Under the pieces are notes generated by a model. It saw only the letters and a list, made by a program, of their open reading frames with translations, did not search any database and was not told the origin of the DNA. A program made the position numbers and the translations under genes. A stretch of 13,736 nt of DNA from Acidobacteriota bacterium (lineage in GTDB: Bacteria > Acidobacteriota > Vicinamibacteria > Vicinamibacterales > JAKQTR01), in contig JAPKZP010000002.1 of NCBI GenBank assembly GCA_026393735.1, forward strand, positions 1-13,736, written 5' to 3'. The stretch's first letter is position 1, and the number at the start of each line of letters is the position of its first letter. Positions 1 to 6,170 of this stretch are shown piece after piece.

Positions 1-418
1 GGGCGTAGTCGCCAGCGAAATCGATGCGGCGCTCGTTGTAGCGATCGCGGATCTCGGCGCGCTTGATGCGCACCACCGGCGTGAGAATCCTGTCCTCGGA
101 TCGCACGCTGCTGCCGAGGACGCGTGGGGCCTGGCCGAGTTGACGACCGCCGTCCAGCACCATGCCGATGCGGGACGGGCGCAGGATCTGGCGTCCTCCC
201 AGCGCGACGGCCCAGCGGACCTGCCCGACGGTGTCCACGGTGACGGCGAGCGACCCGTTGGGAGACGCGACCGTGAAGGGGCCCGCCGGGGCTCCCGCGG
301 CCGGTTTCGTCAGCGTCGCCGGCTTCGCGGCGGGAGGCGTTGGTACCTGGGCGATGGCAGACCGGGCTGTCAGTACCGTCAGTAGCAGCGTGCCGAGAAC
401 CTGCGTGGTGCGCGTCAT
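1..418 (-). CDS. GH97 family glycoside hydrolase, N-terminal part (cut by window edge)
   Basis: GH97 enzymes (SusB-like) are secreted alpha-glucosidases or alpha-galactosidases with a large N-terminal beta-sandwich before the catalytic barrel. Only 139 codons are visible here. They start at an ATG preceded on the minus strand by a GGGAGAGGG ribosome site. The first ~25 residues (MTRTTQVLGTLLLTVLTARS, then AIAQ) form a signal peptide. A Pro/Ala-rich linker follows, then the typical GH97 N-terminal run: FTVASPNGSLAVTVDTVGQV at about residues 47-66, ILRPSRIGMVLDGG at about 79-92, and RRIDFAGDYA at the cut edge, where the family normally continues with the acidic-aromatic beta-sandwich. Catalytic residues lie outside the window, so substrate and mechanism (inverting or retaining) cannot be told. 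In this pectin locus a role on galactose-containing side chains is possible, but that is inference. I saw no TGGT-N3-ACCA operator upstream. Confidence 0.88.
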   Translation of the reverse strand, partial: MTRTTQVLGTLLLTVLTARSAIAQVPTPPAAKPATLTKPAAGAPAGPFTVASPNGSLAVTVDTVGQVRWAVALGGRQILRPSRIGMVLDGGRQLGQAPRVLGSSVRSEDRILTPVVRIKRAEIRDRYNERRIDFAGDYA

Positions 419-481
419 TGACCCTCTCCCAATCATTTCAGGACATACATAAGAAGGGCCCCGCCCCCCAGTTTCCTCCGT

Positions 482-508
482 CGGGCCGACACAGGGGTCG
501 GCCCCTAC
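482..508 (-). repeat. GC-rich stem-loop repeat, unit 1
   Basis: Read on the minus strand this is GTAG, then a stem-loop with 8-bp arms (GGGCCGAC / GTCGGCCC, perfectly paired) around a 6-base loop (CCCTGT), then G. It has the same layout as the units at 545-571 and 1058-1084 but a different stem sequence. It lies between the GH97 start and the DsrE stop, in inverted orientation to unit 2. There is no T-tract, so a classic intrinsic terminator is not supported. Confidence 0.7.
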
Positions 509-517
509 GGGATCGAC

Positions 518-533
518 GTGGGGGCGCTCCCAC
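518..533. repeat. GTGGGGGC palindrome, possible decayed stem-loop unit
   Basis: GTGGGGGCGCTCCCAC is a 16-base palindrome with one G-T pair. It starts with the same GTGGGGGC head as the stem-loop repeats on either side, and may be a shortened copy of that family. Alternatively it is a chance GC-rich palindrome. Confidence 0.35.
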
Positions 534-544
534 ACGAGGGCAAT

Positions 545-571
545 GTAGGGGCAGCCCCCCGTGGCCGCCCG
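545..571 (+). repeat. GC-rich stem-loop repeat, unit 2
   Basis: The layout is GTAG, arm GGGCAGCC, loop CCCCGT, arm GGCCGCCC, then G: an 8-6-8 stem-loop with one A-C mismatch. It is preceded by GGGCAAT, matching the GGCAAT in front of unit 3. It lies about 37 bases past the stop of the minus-strand DsrE gene, so it could shape that transcript's 3' end. It has no U-tract. Confidence 0.7.
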
Positions 572-607
572 CGCGGTTCAGTGTGCAGAAGGTGCCCGGC
601 ACTTCTG

Positions 608-958
608 TCAGATGGTCACGACTTTCGCGGCCGCGTTGATTGTTGCGACGATCTCGCGCATGTCGGAGATGCGGCCTGCCGCAAGCACGTCCCGGATGGC
701 GAAGAAGTCCACACAGGTCCCGCAGGCGACCAGGTCGACGCCGTCGTGCTCGATCGCGCGGAAACCGTCCAGACTCGCGGAGTTGTGGGTGAGCAGCTTG
801 ACGCCGGCGTTGTAGAAGAGCACGGCATGAGGCTTAGGCCGCTGCTGAGACAGTTGGAGCACGAACTTCGCCATCAACTGCCGGCCCAGTTCGTCGTCTC
901 CGCGACCGAGTGTCTCACTGGTGATGACGAAGACGGTGTCATGGCGGATGTCCGTCAC
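608..958 (-). CDS. DsrE/YedF-like small protein (sulfurtransferase-like)
   Basis: This 116-residue cytoplasmic protein matches the C-terminal DsrE-like domain of YedF, the putative selenium-metabolism sulfurtransferase-like family. Visible marks are the N-terminal TVFVITSETLGRGDDELGRQ at residues 8-27, the strand AVLFYNAGVKLLTHNS at 45-60, and the CGTC motif at Cys79 and Cys82 in VACGTCVDFF, the expected thiol site. Full YedF is about 200 residues with an N-terminal TusA/SirA domain. Here that domain is absent, and no TusA-like frame lies in the 126-base gap upstream. The start is GTG, chosen because AGGAG sits 8 bases before it. The gene lies between pectin genes on the same strand but has no evident role in them. 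The molecular function is unproven: it could be sulfur relay, a redox protein or something else. Confidence 0.85.
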   Translation of the reverse strand: MTDIRHDTVFVITSETLGRGDDELGRQLMAKFVLQLSQQRPKPHAVLFYNAGVKLLTHNSASLDGFRAIEHDGVDLVACGTCVDFFAIRDVLAAGRISDMREIVATINAAAKVVTI

Positions 959-1009
959 GTGGGCATTCTCCTATTGCCGGGAAATTTCAGTTTTGTAATC
1001 GACAGCGAG

Positions 1010-1039
1010 CGGTTTGCATAATTCGTCCCGACCCCTGTT
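1010..1039 (+). repeat. 30-bp dispersed repeat, copy A
   Basis: The 30 bases run CGGTTTGCAtAATtcGTCCCG followed by ACCCCtGTT. Copy B at 6171-6200 (opposite strand) matches 26 of 30. Read on the minus strand, a partly palindromic ATTACAAAACTGAAATT lies about 10 bases beyond the core, next to the DsrE gene's leader, mirroring the palindrome beside copy B. The repeat type is not identified. Confidence 0.7.
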
Positions 1040-1057
1040 CTCCCCTACGGCGGCAAT

Positions 1058-1084
1058 GTGGGGGCGGCCCACCGTGGCCGCCCG
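1058..1084 (+). repeat. GC-rich stem-loop repeat, unit 3, directly after the DUF4861 stop
   Basis: The layout is GTGG, arm GGGCGGCC, loop CACCGT, arm GGCCGCCC, then G: a perfect 8-bp stem with a 6-base loop. It abuts the stop codon of the minus-strand DUF4861 gene (TAG ending at 1085), so it would form a strong hairpin at the 3' end of the GH105-DUF4861 transcript. It could stop transcription or protect RNA from 3' exonucleases. Without a U-tract it is not a standard intrinsic terminator. Confidence 0.72.
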
Positions 1085-2254
1085 CTAGCGCACCGCGATG
1101 GTCACCGCGAGCGGCGACGCCAGGCGCCGGACCGCCTGGTCCAGGTAGCGGTCCCAGTCCTCGACGGCCGTGAAGTCCCCGCTCTTGTCCCACCCAGCGC
1201 CCGCGTAGTACGTCACCTGGCCGTTCGCCGGCACACCGGTCACCATGAGGACGTTGCCGTCGGCTTCGGCGAAGTCGGAAACCTGGGCCGGATCGGCCAC
1301 GACAGCGCACCCGAAGTGGCTGCCGTCGGCCTTGACGGGCTCCCACGTGCGAAGCAGGCCGCGCGCCTTGTCGCGCGCCACGAGGCCCTCGGGATGCTTC
1401 TTGATCCCGGCAGCCTGCGCGAGCGCCCCGGCGGGTGTTGCGCTGTAGCGGCTCTCGAACCGGTTGAGATTCTGGCCGGCATCGAGCGTGATCCGCTTCA
1501 CCTCGGCGATCCGCTTGCCGTTCGCGTCCCACGCGGGGTACGTCAGTTCGAACATCACACGGATGGGCCCGTTGGCGAGCGATCGCGAGTCGACGAAGTT
1601 CGTGGACGAGTAGAGCTTGCCGCCGTCCCAGATCCCGTTCCCGCCGCAGCCCCGGCTCTTCCCGGCCGAGTACATGTCCGCGCCGTCGCCGTTGTCGCGA
1701 TGGTAGTCGTCGACCATGTACCAGTCGTTGATCACGAGCCGGCGCGTGCGCTTGAACCACACGTCCACGGAGCTGCTGGTAAGCGGCTCCTGCGCCCAGG
1801 TCTCGAGCGCCTTGCCGTAGATCCGGTGCGCCGTGCGATCGTTCTCCCACGCATAGTCGTCGCGCCGCTCGCGCACGAACCGGCCGTAGGCCTTGAACTG
1901 GTCGCGCGTGAACACCTGCCGCTCGCCGACGCTGAGCGAGAAGGTTCGCGTGGCCTTCGGCGCCATGTCCGCCTGGAACACGATCTCGTCGAACGTGCCG
2001 TCGTCGTTCGTGTCGATCGGCTGCGCCAGGACTTCCTTGCCAGTGGCATCGTCTGCGACGTGGATCTTGCGGACGTCGTCGACGCTCATGGCCTTCCGGA
2101 TCACGTCCGCTCCGAGCACGATGGTCTCGGACGGCCGCGCCAGATCGAGGGCGTTCCTGACGGTAACGACGGCCCCTGGTCCGGCCGCGGGCGCCGGCTG
2201 CCCCAGCACGCAGACGAGGACGACACTGATGAGCGCGATCGGCGAGCGTGTCAT
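1085..2254 (-). CDS. Secreted DUF4861 family protein
   Basis: This 389-residue protein has a signal peptide (MTRSPIALISVVLVCVLGQP, then APAAG). Its body matches the DUF4861 family, which is often found next to GH105 and other pectin genes in Bacteroidetes and Acidobacteria. Its activity is not established to my knowledge. Conserved-looking stretches are RRDDYAWENDRTAHRIYG at 130-147, the Gly/Asp-rich DYHRDNGDGADMYSAGKSRG at 183-202 followed by CGGNGIWDGGKL, and FGCAVVADP at 314-322. The Trp/Tyr/Asp/Arg content would suit carbohydrate binding or cleavage, but that is inference. The ATG was chosen because GGGAG sits 7 bases upstream and a signal peptide follows. The same frame stays open far upstream, but only inside the neighbouring GH105 gene. 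It starts 20 bases after the GH105 stop and is clearly co-transcribed with it. A strong hairpin follows the stop. Confidence 0.85.
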   Translation of the reverse strand: MTRSPIALISVVLVCVLGQPAPAAGPGAVVTVRNALDLARPSETIVLGADVIRKAMSVDDVRKIHVADDATGKEVLAQPIDTNDDGTFDEIVFQADMAPKATRTFSLSVGERQVFTRDQFKAYGRFVRERRDDYAWENDRTAHRIYGKALETWAQEPLTSSSVDVWFKRTRRLVINDWYMVDDYHRDNGDGADMYSAGKSRGCGGNGIWDGGKLYSSTNFVDSRSLANGPIRVMFELTYPAWDANGKRIAEVKRITLDAGQNLNRFESRYSATPAGALAQAAGIKKHPEGLVARDKARGLLRTWEPVKADGSHFGCAVVADPAQVSDFAEADGNVLMVTGVPANGQVTYYAGAGWDKSGDFTAVEDWDRYLDQAVRRLASPLAVTIAVR

Positions 2255-2274
2255 GGACGGTCTCCCGGGTGACG

Positions 2275-3687
2275 CTACTTCTGCTTCGCGAAGTAGTAGA
2301 ACGTGTTGTTGACGCGCCGAATCTCGAAGCTCCTGATCATCGTCAGCACTTCGGCGCCGGCCATCAGCGTGGGCCCGTAGCCCTGCATCGCGTTGAGGGC
2401 GGTCGGGCGATTGTAGTAGTAGACCGCATCGTAGGCCGCGGTGGTGCCGACGCAGATCCCCTCGATCTGGCCGTCCGGCCGGACGCGCTGCTCGAGGGCT
2501 CGCCAGCCCGACTGCGCGACGGGAGCGTACGAGGTGGGCAGCCAGCCACGGTTGACGCCGCGGGCGATGCCGAAGGTGAACATCGCGCTCGCGGAGGTTT
2601 CGAGATAGCTGTCGGTCTTGTCGAGCAGCTGGTGCCACAGCCCGGTTCCGCCCTGCGTCTCGACGGCGCCACGCGCCGCACGCCGGAAGATCTCGAGCAC
2701 TTTCGCGCGGTCGGGGTGCAACTCGGGCATGACGCTGAGCAGTTCCGCCATGGCCATCACCATCCAGCCGTCGCCGCGCCCCCAGTAGAAGCGCGCGTCG
2801 TCGTCCATGTTGGCGAACCAGGAGTGGTCGTACAGCCCCTTCGATGCGTCGAAGAGACGCGCCGACATCCCAATCACCTGCCGCGCGGCATCGTCGAAGT
2901 ACTTCGTGTCGCCGGTCGTCTTCCCCATCTGCGCCAGGAACGGGATGCTCATGTAGGCATCGTCGATCCACAGGGCCACCGGCACCGGACGCGGCCGCGC
3001 CAGCGTGCCGTCCGGCAGGCGGAGCTGCTTCGTGAGGATGTGGTTCGCGGCGAGGTCGATGCCTTCCTTGTACCGGGGGTCGGGCTTCTTCGCCATGGTC
3101 TTGATGAGCGCGGCGCCAATCGCTCCGCAGTCGTCGAGTTCGCGCATCTCGAGCAGGCGCCGGTAGCCGTAGCTCTGGGGCCCGAACTCCTTTGCCTGCT
3201 GCCTGAAGTACGGGAGATGTTCGAAGATGAAGTTGAAGTTCTTGATCGTATAGTCCTGGAAGCTCGCGTCGCCCGTGACGTCCGTCACCTGCAGCATGGC
3301 CGCGAGCACCACGCCCATTGAGTACGTCCAGTCGTTGAACTCGCCAGCACGGTTATCGATACCTGCGGTCTTTGTCGGCTTCGCGAAGTCCGTGATGGGC
3401 TGGCCCGTCGCCGTGTCGATGACGCGGTACGGCGTGCTCCGGACCAGGTGGTCGCGGATGCGATCGAGCACGGCCTTGATCTCCGCCTCCGATGGCACGG
3501 TGTAGTCCGTGCCCGGGGCGATGGACGGCTGCGAAAATGCCGGGTCGCTTCGGCCTGGGCGCTGGCCGGACTGGCCGTTCTGGCCGCCTGCCCCGGCGGT
3601 CTGCGCGAACGTGCTTCCCACGATCAGGCCCACCGCGAGGAATGCGCCCACGGCGCATCGGACCCACCATCGACTCGCCACGTGCAT
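2275..3687 (-). CDS. Secreted GH88/GH105 unsaturated rhamnogalacturonyl/uronyl hydrolase (YteR-like)
   Basis: GH105 enzymes hydrate and remove the 4,5-unsaturated uronic acid left at the non-reducing end of pectin oligomers by lyases. The 470-residue product has a signal peptide (VGAFLAVGLIVGSTFAQ, ~13-29), a Gly/Gln-rich linker, and an (alpha/alpha)6 barrel from about residue 63 to the end. Key motifs are WTYSMGVVLAAM at 120-131, MRELDDCGAIG at 181-191 (the Asp pair at 185-186 matches the YteR catalytic Asp region), WIDDAYMSIPFL at 240-251, FYWGRGDGWMVMAMAEL at 300-316, GLWHQLLD at 349-356 and YLETSASAMF at 361-370. The second of two close ATGs was chosen because AGGAG is 7 bases from it and only 1 base from the first (3693). 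It is the first gene of an operon with DUF4861. Its promoter overlaps the TGGTATAACCA site at 3750-3760. Signal-bearing GH105 proteins probably act in the periplasm or outside the cell. Exact substrate (rhamnogalacturonan or polygalacturonan products) is not decidable here. Confidence 0.93.
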   Translation of the reverse strand: MHVASRWWVRCAVGAFLAVGLIVGSTFAQTAGAGGQNGQSGQRPGRSDPAFSQPSIAPGTDYTVPSEAEIKAVLDRIRDHLVRSTPYRVIDTATGQPITDFAKPTKTAGIDNRAGEFNDWTYSMGVVLAAMLQVTDVTGDASFQDYTIKNFNFIFEHLPYFRQQAKEFGPQSYGYRRLLEMRELDDCGAIGAALIKTMAKKPDPRYKEGIDLAANHILTKQLRLPDGTLARPRPVPVALWIDDAYMSIPFLAQMGKTTGDTKYFDDAARQVIGMSARLFDASKGLYDHSWFANMDDDARFYWGRGDGWMVMAMAELLSVMPELHPDRAKVLEIFRRAARGAVETQGGTGLWHQLLDKTDSYLETSASAMFTFGIARGVNRGWLPTSYAPVAQSGWRALEQRVRPDGQIEGICVGTTAAYDAVYYYNRPTALNAMQGYGPTLMAGAEVLTMIRSFEIRRVNNTFYYFAKQK

Positions 3688-3749
3688 GACCATGCTCCTT
3701 GGGATGATTCGTTCCCGCCGCAGGCTCAGGACCCCGTCCGGGTCCTGAT

Positions 3750-3760
3750 TGGTATAACCA
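3750..3760. promoter_or_regulatory. Putative GntR operator at the GH105 promoter (TGGTATAACCA)
   Basis: This is a near-palindrome TGGT-N3-ACCA, embedded in ATTGGTATAACCACTT. It overlaps the -10 box of the predicted GH105 promoter, a place where binding would block transcription. It is close to the ExuR/UxuR-type core TTGGTATACCAA. Related sites lie at 3871, 7784 and 7904. Confidence 0.62.
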
Positions 3761-3779
3761 CTTGCCGTTCTGTGGTCAA
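3751..3779 (-). promoter_or_regulatory. Putative sigma70-type promoter of the GH105-DUF4861 operon
   Basis: On the minus strand there is TTGACC (3779-3774), exactly 17 bases, then TATACC (3756-3751). The -35 box matches 5 of 6 consensus bases and the -10 box 4 of 6. The start codon lies about 65 bases further on. Confidence 0.6.
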
Positions 3780-3862
3780 GTACTGCCTTCGCAGCTACGT
3801 TCGCGTCTCGACTCGCGTGGCCCTCCTGTGGCCTGTATGCGTCCCTTTGCCGGGAACCAGCG

Positions 3863-3890
3863 CTGCCAAGTGGTATAGCCAAGTTATACT
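3863..3890 (+). promoter_or_regulatory. Putative promoter of the CE12-PL10 fusion gene
   Basis: The -10 box TATACT (3885-3890) matches 5 of 6 consensus bases. A weak -35 box, CTGCCA (3863-3868), sits 16 bases upstream. The ATG is 25 bases after the -10 box, giving a short leader with GGAGGA. The operator-like site at 3871-3881 lies between the two boxes. Confidence 0.5.
3871..3881. promoter_or_regulatory. Putative GntR operator at the CE12-PL10 promoter (TGGTATAGCCA)
   Basis: The site sits in the context CAAGTGGTATAGCCAAGTT. It shares AAGTGGT and the RCC half with the site at 3750-3760 read on the minus strand and with the site at 7784-7794. Its position in the -35/-10 spacer fits repression. 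Confidence 0.6.
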
Positions 3891-3915
3891 GCCGGCCAGC
3901 ACACGGAGGAGTCGC

Positions 3916-5961
3916 ATGCGCCTGGCTGCTCTCGCCGCGATCGTTCTGGCCGCCACGTGCCTCGCGTCCCCCGCGGGCCTCGCGTCCTCAGTGTCCCCCG
4001 CGGGAGCCCGAGCGGCGCAGCCGCCCGCCGGACCGCAGCCCCGCGACGGCGCCACCGACGTCAGTCTGACCAACGCGCAGCTCCGATGGCCCGCCGTCCC
4101 CGGTGCGGTGTCGTACGACGTGTACCTTGGCACGAGCATGCCGCCGCACTTCGGGGGAAACCAGCCCGGGACGTCATTCGACGCGGGGGCGCTCGAGACG
4201 GCAACCACCTACTACTGGCGCATCGACGCGGTGACGGCCGCAGGAAGGACGCCCGGCGCGACATGGTCGTTCATGACGGGCGGCACCGTGCGCATCATGC
4301 TCGTCGGCGATTCGACGGTGACCGACGAGGTGGGCTGGGGACGGGGGTTCCTCGCGCGGGTGACGTCTCACACCACGGTCGTCAACGCGGCGAAGAACGG
4401 CCGCAGCTCGAAGAGCTTCGTCGAAGAGGGCCTCTGGCGCGAAGCCCTCACGCATCCGGCCGACTACATCCTGATCCAGTTCGGCCACAACGACATGCCG
4501 GGCAAGGGCCCCGATCGCGAAACCGACGCGGCAAAGACCTACCGCGACTACATGGCCCGCTACATAGACGACGCGCGAGCCGCTGGCGCACAGCCGGTCA
4601 TCGTGACATCCCTCACGCGGCGGTACTTCACAGAGACAGGGACCATCGCATCGGACCTGGGTCCCTACGTGGACGCCGCGAAGGCGGTCGCCTCAGCCAA
4701 GGGCGCGCCGATGATCGATCTCCACGCGCTGAGCATTGCGCTGCTCAATCGTGTCGGCCCGGCGGCCGGCGATGCCTTCGGCATCGTCAAAGCCGATGGC
4801 ACCCTCGACCGCACGCATCTATCGGCGCGCGGCAGCGAGGTGTTCGGCGCCATGGTCGCGGACGAACTCCGGCGCATCCGGCCGGAGCTCGGACCTTACA
4901 TCCGCCCGCCGATTGGTCAGGCGATGCCGCTGCGGCGGGACCCCGCTGCTCCAGGCGCGTCTGTCGGCTGGACGCGCGTGCTCGATCAGCCGGACGCCTG
5001 GTACGCCGGCGACGCCGCTGTTGCGGTGGCCGACAACGTCCTGGTCTTTCAGCGAGTCTCGGGCGGGTGGTCGAAGAACACCGACATGGCCAGGCGCCTC
5101 GAGCCGTTTGAGCTTGCGCAGGTGCACGCGTCGAAGAGCGACGCGGACTCGACGATCGACAACGGCGCAACGACGACCCAGTTGCGGTTCCTCGCTCGCG
5201 TGTATGCGGCCGCGCGGCTGGATCGTTTTCGCTCGGCGTTCCTCGCGGGCGTCGACTTCCTCTTCGCCGCCCAGTACCCAAACGGCGGATGGCCGCAGTT
5301 TTTCCCGCTCCGCAAGGACTACTCACGGCTCATCACGTTCAACGACGATGCGATGACGAATGTGCTGGAGTTGCTGCGCGACATGCACGAGGCACGGCCG
5401 CCGCTGGCGTTCGTCGACCACGAACGGCGCGCCTGGGCGAAGACCGCCTACGAGAGGGGCGTGGCGGTGATTCTCGCGGCTCAGATCCGGGTCAACGGCC
5501 GGCTGACGGCATGGTGCGCGCAGGTCGACGAGGTCACGCTCGAGCCCCGCAAAGCCAGGGCCTACGAGCATCCCTCCATCAGCGGCAAGGAAAGCATCGG
5601 CATCGTCCGCTTCCTGATGTCGATCCCCCACCCGTCGCCCGAGATCGTCTCGGCCGTCGAATCGGCCGTGTCGTGGTTCAAGGAGGTTCAGCTCTCGGGC
5701 ATCCGTGTCGAGGACCGTCGCGACCCGTCACTCCCCGGCGGCATCGATCGCGTCGTCGTCGAGGATCCCGCGGCGCCGCCCCTCTGGGCGCGGTTCTACG
5801 AGATCGGGACGAATCGCCCGATCTACTCAGGGCGTGACAGTGTCGTTCGGTACAGCCTCGCGGAAATCGAACTCGAGCGCCGCGTGAACTACAGCTGGCT
5901 CGGCCCGTACGCGACGGAACTCCTCGCCCGCGACTACGCTTCCTGGAAGGCCTCTCGCTGA
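3916..5961 (+). CDS. Secreted fusion enzyme: Fn3-like module, SGNH acetylesterase (CE12-like), PL10 pectate lyase
   Basis: This is a 681-residue bifunctional pectinase. The signal peptide covers about residues 1-34. A fibronectin-III-like module spans ~40-121 (NAQLRWPAVPGAVSYDVYLG, TYYWRIDAVT). The SGNH esterase domain spans ~124-328, with nucleophile Ser133 in GDST, FGHND at 189-193, and the Asp298/His301 pair in DRTHLS. This pattern matches rhamnogalacturonan acetylesterases. The PL10 lyase spans ~351-678: GGWSKNTDM at 383-391, IDNGATTTQLRFLARVY at 414-430, YPNGGWPQFFP at 454-464, FNDDAM at 475-480, LWARFYEIGTNRPIYSGRD at 623-641. By family knowledge the first domain removes acetyl groups and the second cuts polygalacturonate by beta-elimination with calcium. 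The residue after CAQ is Val537, where PL10 proteins usually have His as I recall. The ATG is preceded by GGAGGA. It is divergent from the GH105 operon. The two activities are well supported individually; acetylesterase substrate is inferred. Confidence 0.93.
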   Translation: MRLAALAAIVLAATCLASPAGLASSVSPAGARAAQPPAGPQPRDGATDVSLTNAQLRWPAVPGAVSYDVYLGTSMPPHFGGNQPGTSFDAGALETATTYYWRIDAVTAAGRTPGATWSFMTGGTVRIMLVGDSTVTDEVGWGRGFLARVTSHTTVVNAAKNGRSSKSFVEEGLWREALTHPADYILIQFGHNDMPGKGPDRETDAAKTYRDYMARYIDDARAAGAQPVIVTSLTRRYFTETGTIASDLGPYVDAAKAVASAKGAPMIDLHALSIALLNRVGPAAGDAFGIVKADGTLDRTHLSARGSEVFGAMVADELRRIRPELGPYIRPPIGQAMPLRRDPAAPGASVGWTRVLDQPDAWYAGDAAVAVADNVLVFQRVSGGWSKNTDMARRLEPFELAQVHASKSDADSTIDNGATTTQLRFLARVYAAARLDRFRSAFLAGVDFLFAAQYPNGGWPQFFPLRKDYSRLITFNDDAMTNVLELLRDMHEARPPLAFVDHERRAWAKTAYERGVAVILAAQIRVNGRLTAWCAQVDEVTLEPRKARAYEHPSISGKESIGIVRFLMSIPHPSPEIVSAVESAVSWFKEVQLSGIRVEDRRDPSLPGGIDRVVVEDPAAPPLWARFYEIGTNRPIYSGRDSVVRYSLAEIELERRVNYSWLGPYATELLARDYASWKASR

Positions 5962-5976
5962 CTCCAGTGTCGGGGA

Positions 5977-6168
5977 CTACCGCGAAATAGTCTCGGTCCG
6001 CTTCCGGCCGTTGATCGTGACGTTGGTCGGCGACAGGCTGGTGACCCCCTCGACGACGTCGTCTTTGCCGACGTCGTCGAAGGTGCAGTCCACCACGCGG
6101 ACATTGCGCACCGGGGTGTGTGCGTAGCCGCGCAGCAGCAGTGCGTACTGGCTCTTGCGGCTGGACCC
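5977..6168 (-). pseudogene. Truncated GH28 polygalacturonase, C-terminal stub only
   Basis: On the minus strand a 63-codon frame ends at TAG (5979-5977). It reads RKSQYALLLRGYAHTPVRNV, then RVVDCTFDDVG, and TSLSPTNVTINGRK. This is the C-terminal end of the GH28 right-handed beta-helix fold, where family members carry SKYAL-LRG, RNVR..DCTF and NVTINGR. GH28 enzymes are about 400-500 residues, so some 85% is missing, including all catalytic Asp motifs. Directly upstream in frame is TGA (6171-6169), and there the sequence passes into the 30-bp repeat copy B. No start codon or ribosome site is evident. It lies downstream of uxaE on the same strand, so it was probably once part of that operon, and is convergent with CE12-PL10. 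The product cannot be functional. Confidence 0.82.
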
Positions 6169-6170
6169 TC

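Noticed and set aside
338..352. TGGTACC sequence near the GH97 start as another operator
   Set aside because: It lies inside the GH97 signal-peptide/linker coding region, lacks the 11-base TGGT-N3-ACCA geometry and has no promoter around it.
482..571. Clustered stem-loops as a CRISPR array
   Set aside because: The units are in opposite orientations, differ in sequence and have no regular spacers or cas genes.
1058..2272. 404-codon plus-strand frame opposite DUF4861
   Set aside because: It is antisense to a recognisable secreted protein, with low-complexity Arg/Val/His composition and no motif or ribosome site.
2255..2971. Upstream extension of the DUF4861 frame to 628 codons
   Set aside because: The extension runs inside the GH105 gene in another frame. 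The real start at 2254 has a ribosome site and a signal peptide.
3448..3915. Upstream extension of the CE12-PL10 frame to 837 codons
   Set aside because: It would read through the antisense of GH105 and the divergent promoters. ATG 3916 has GGAGGA and a signal peptide.
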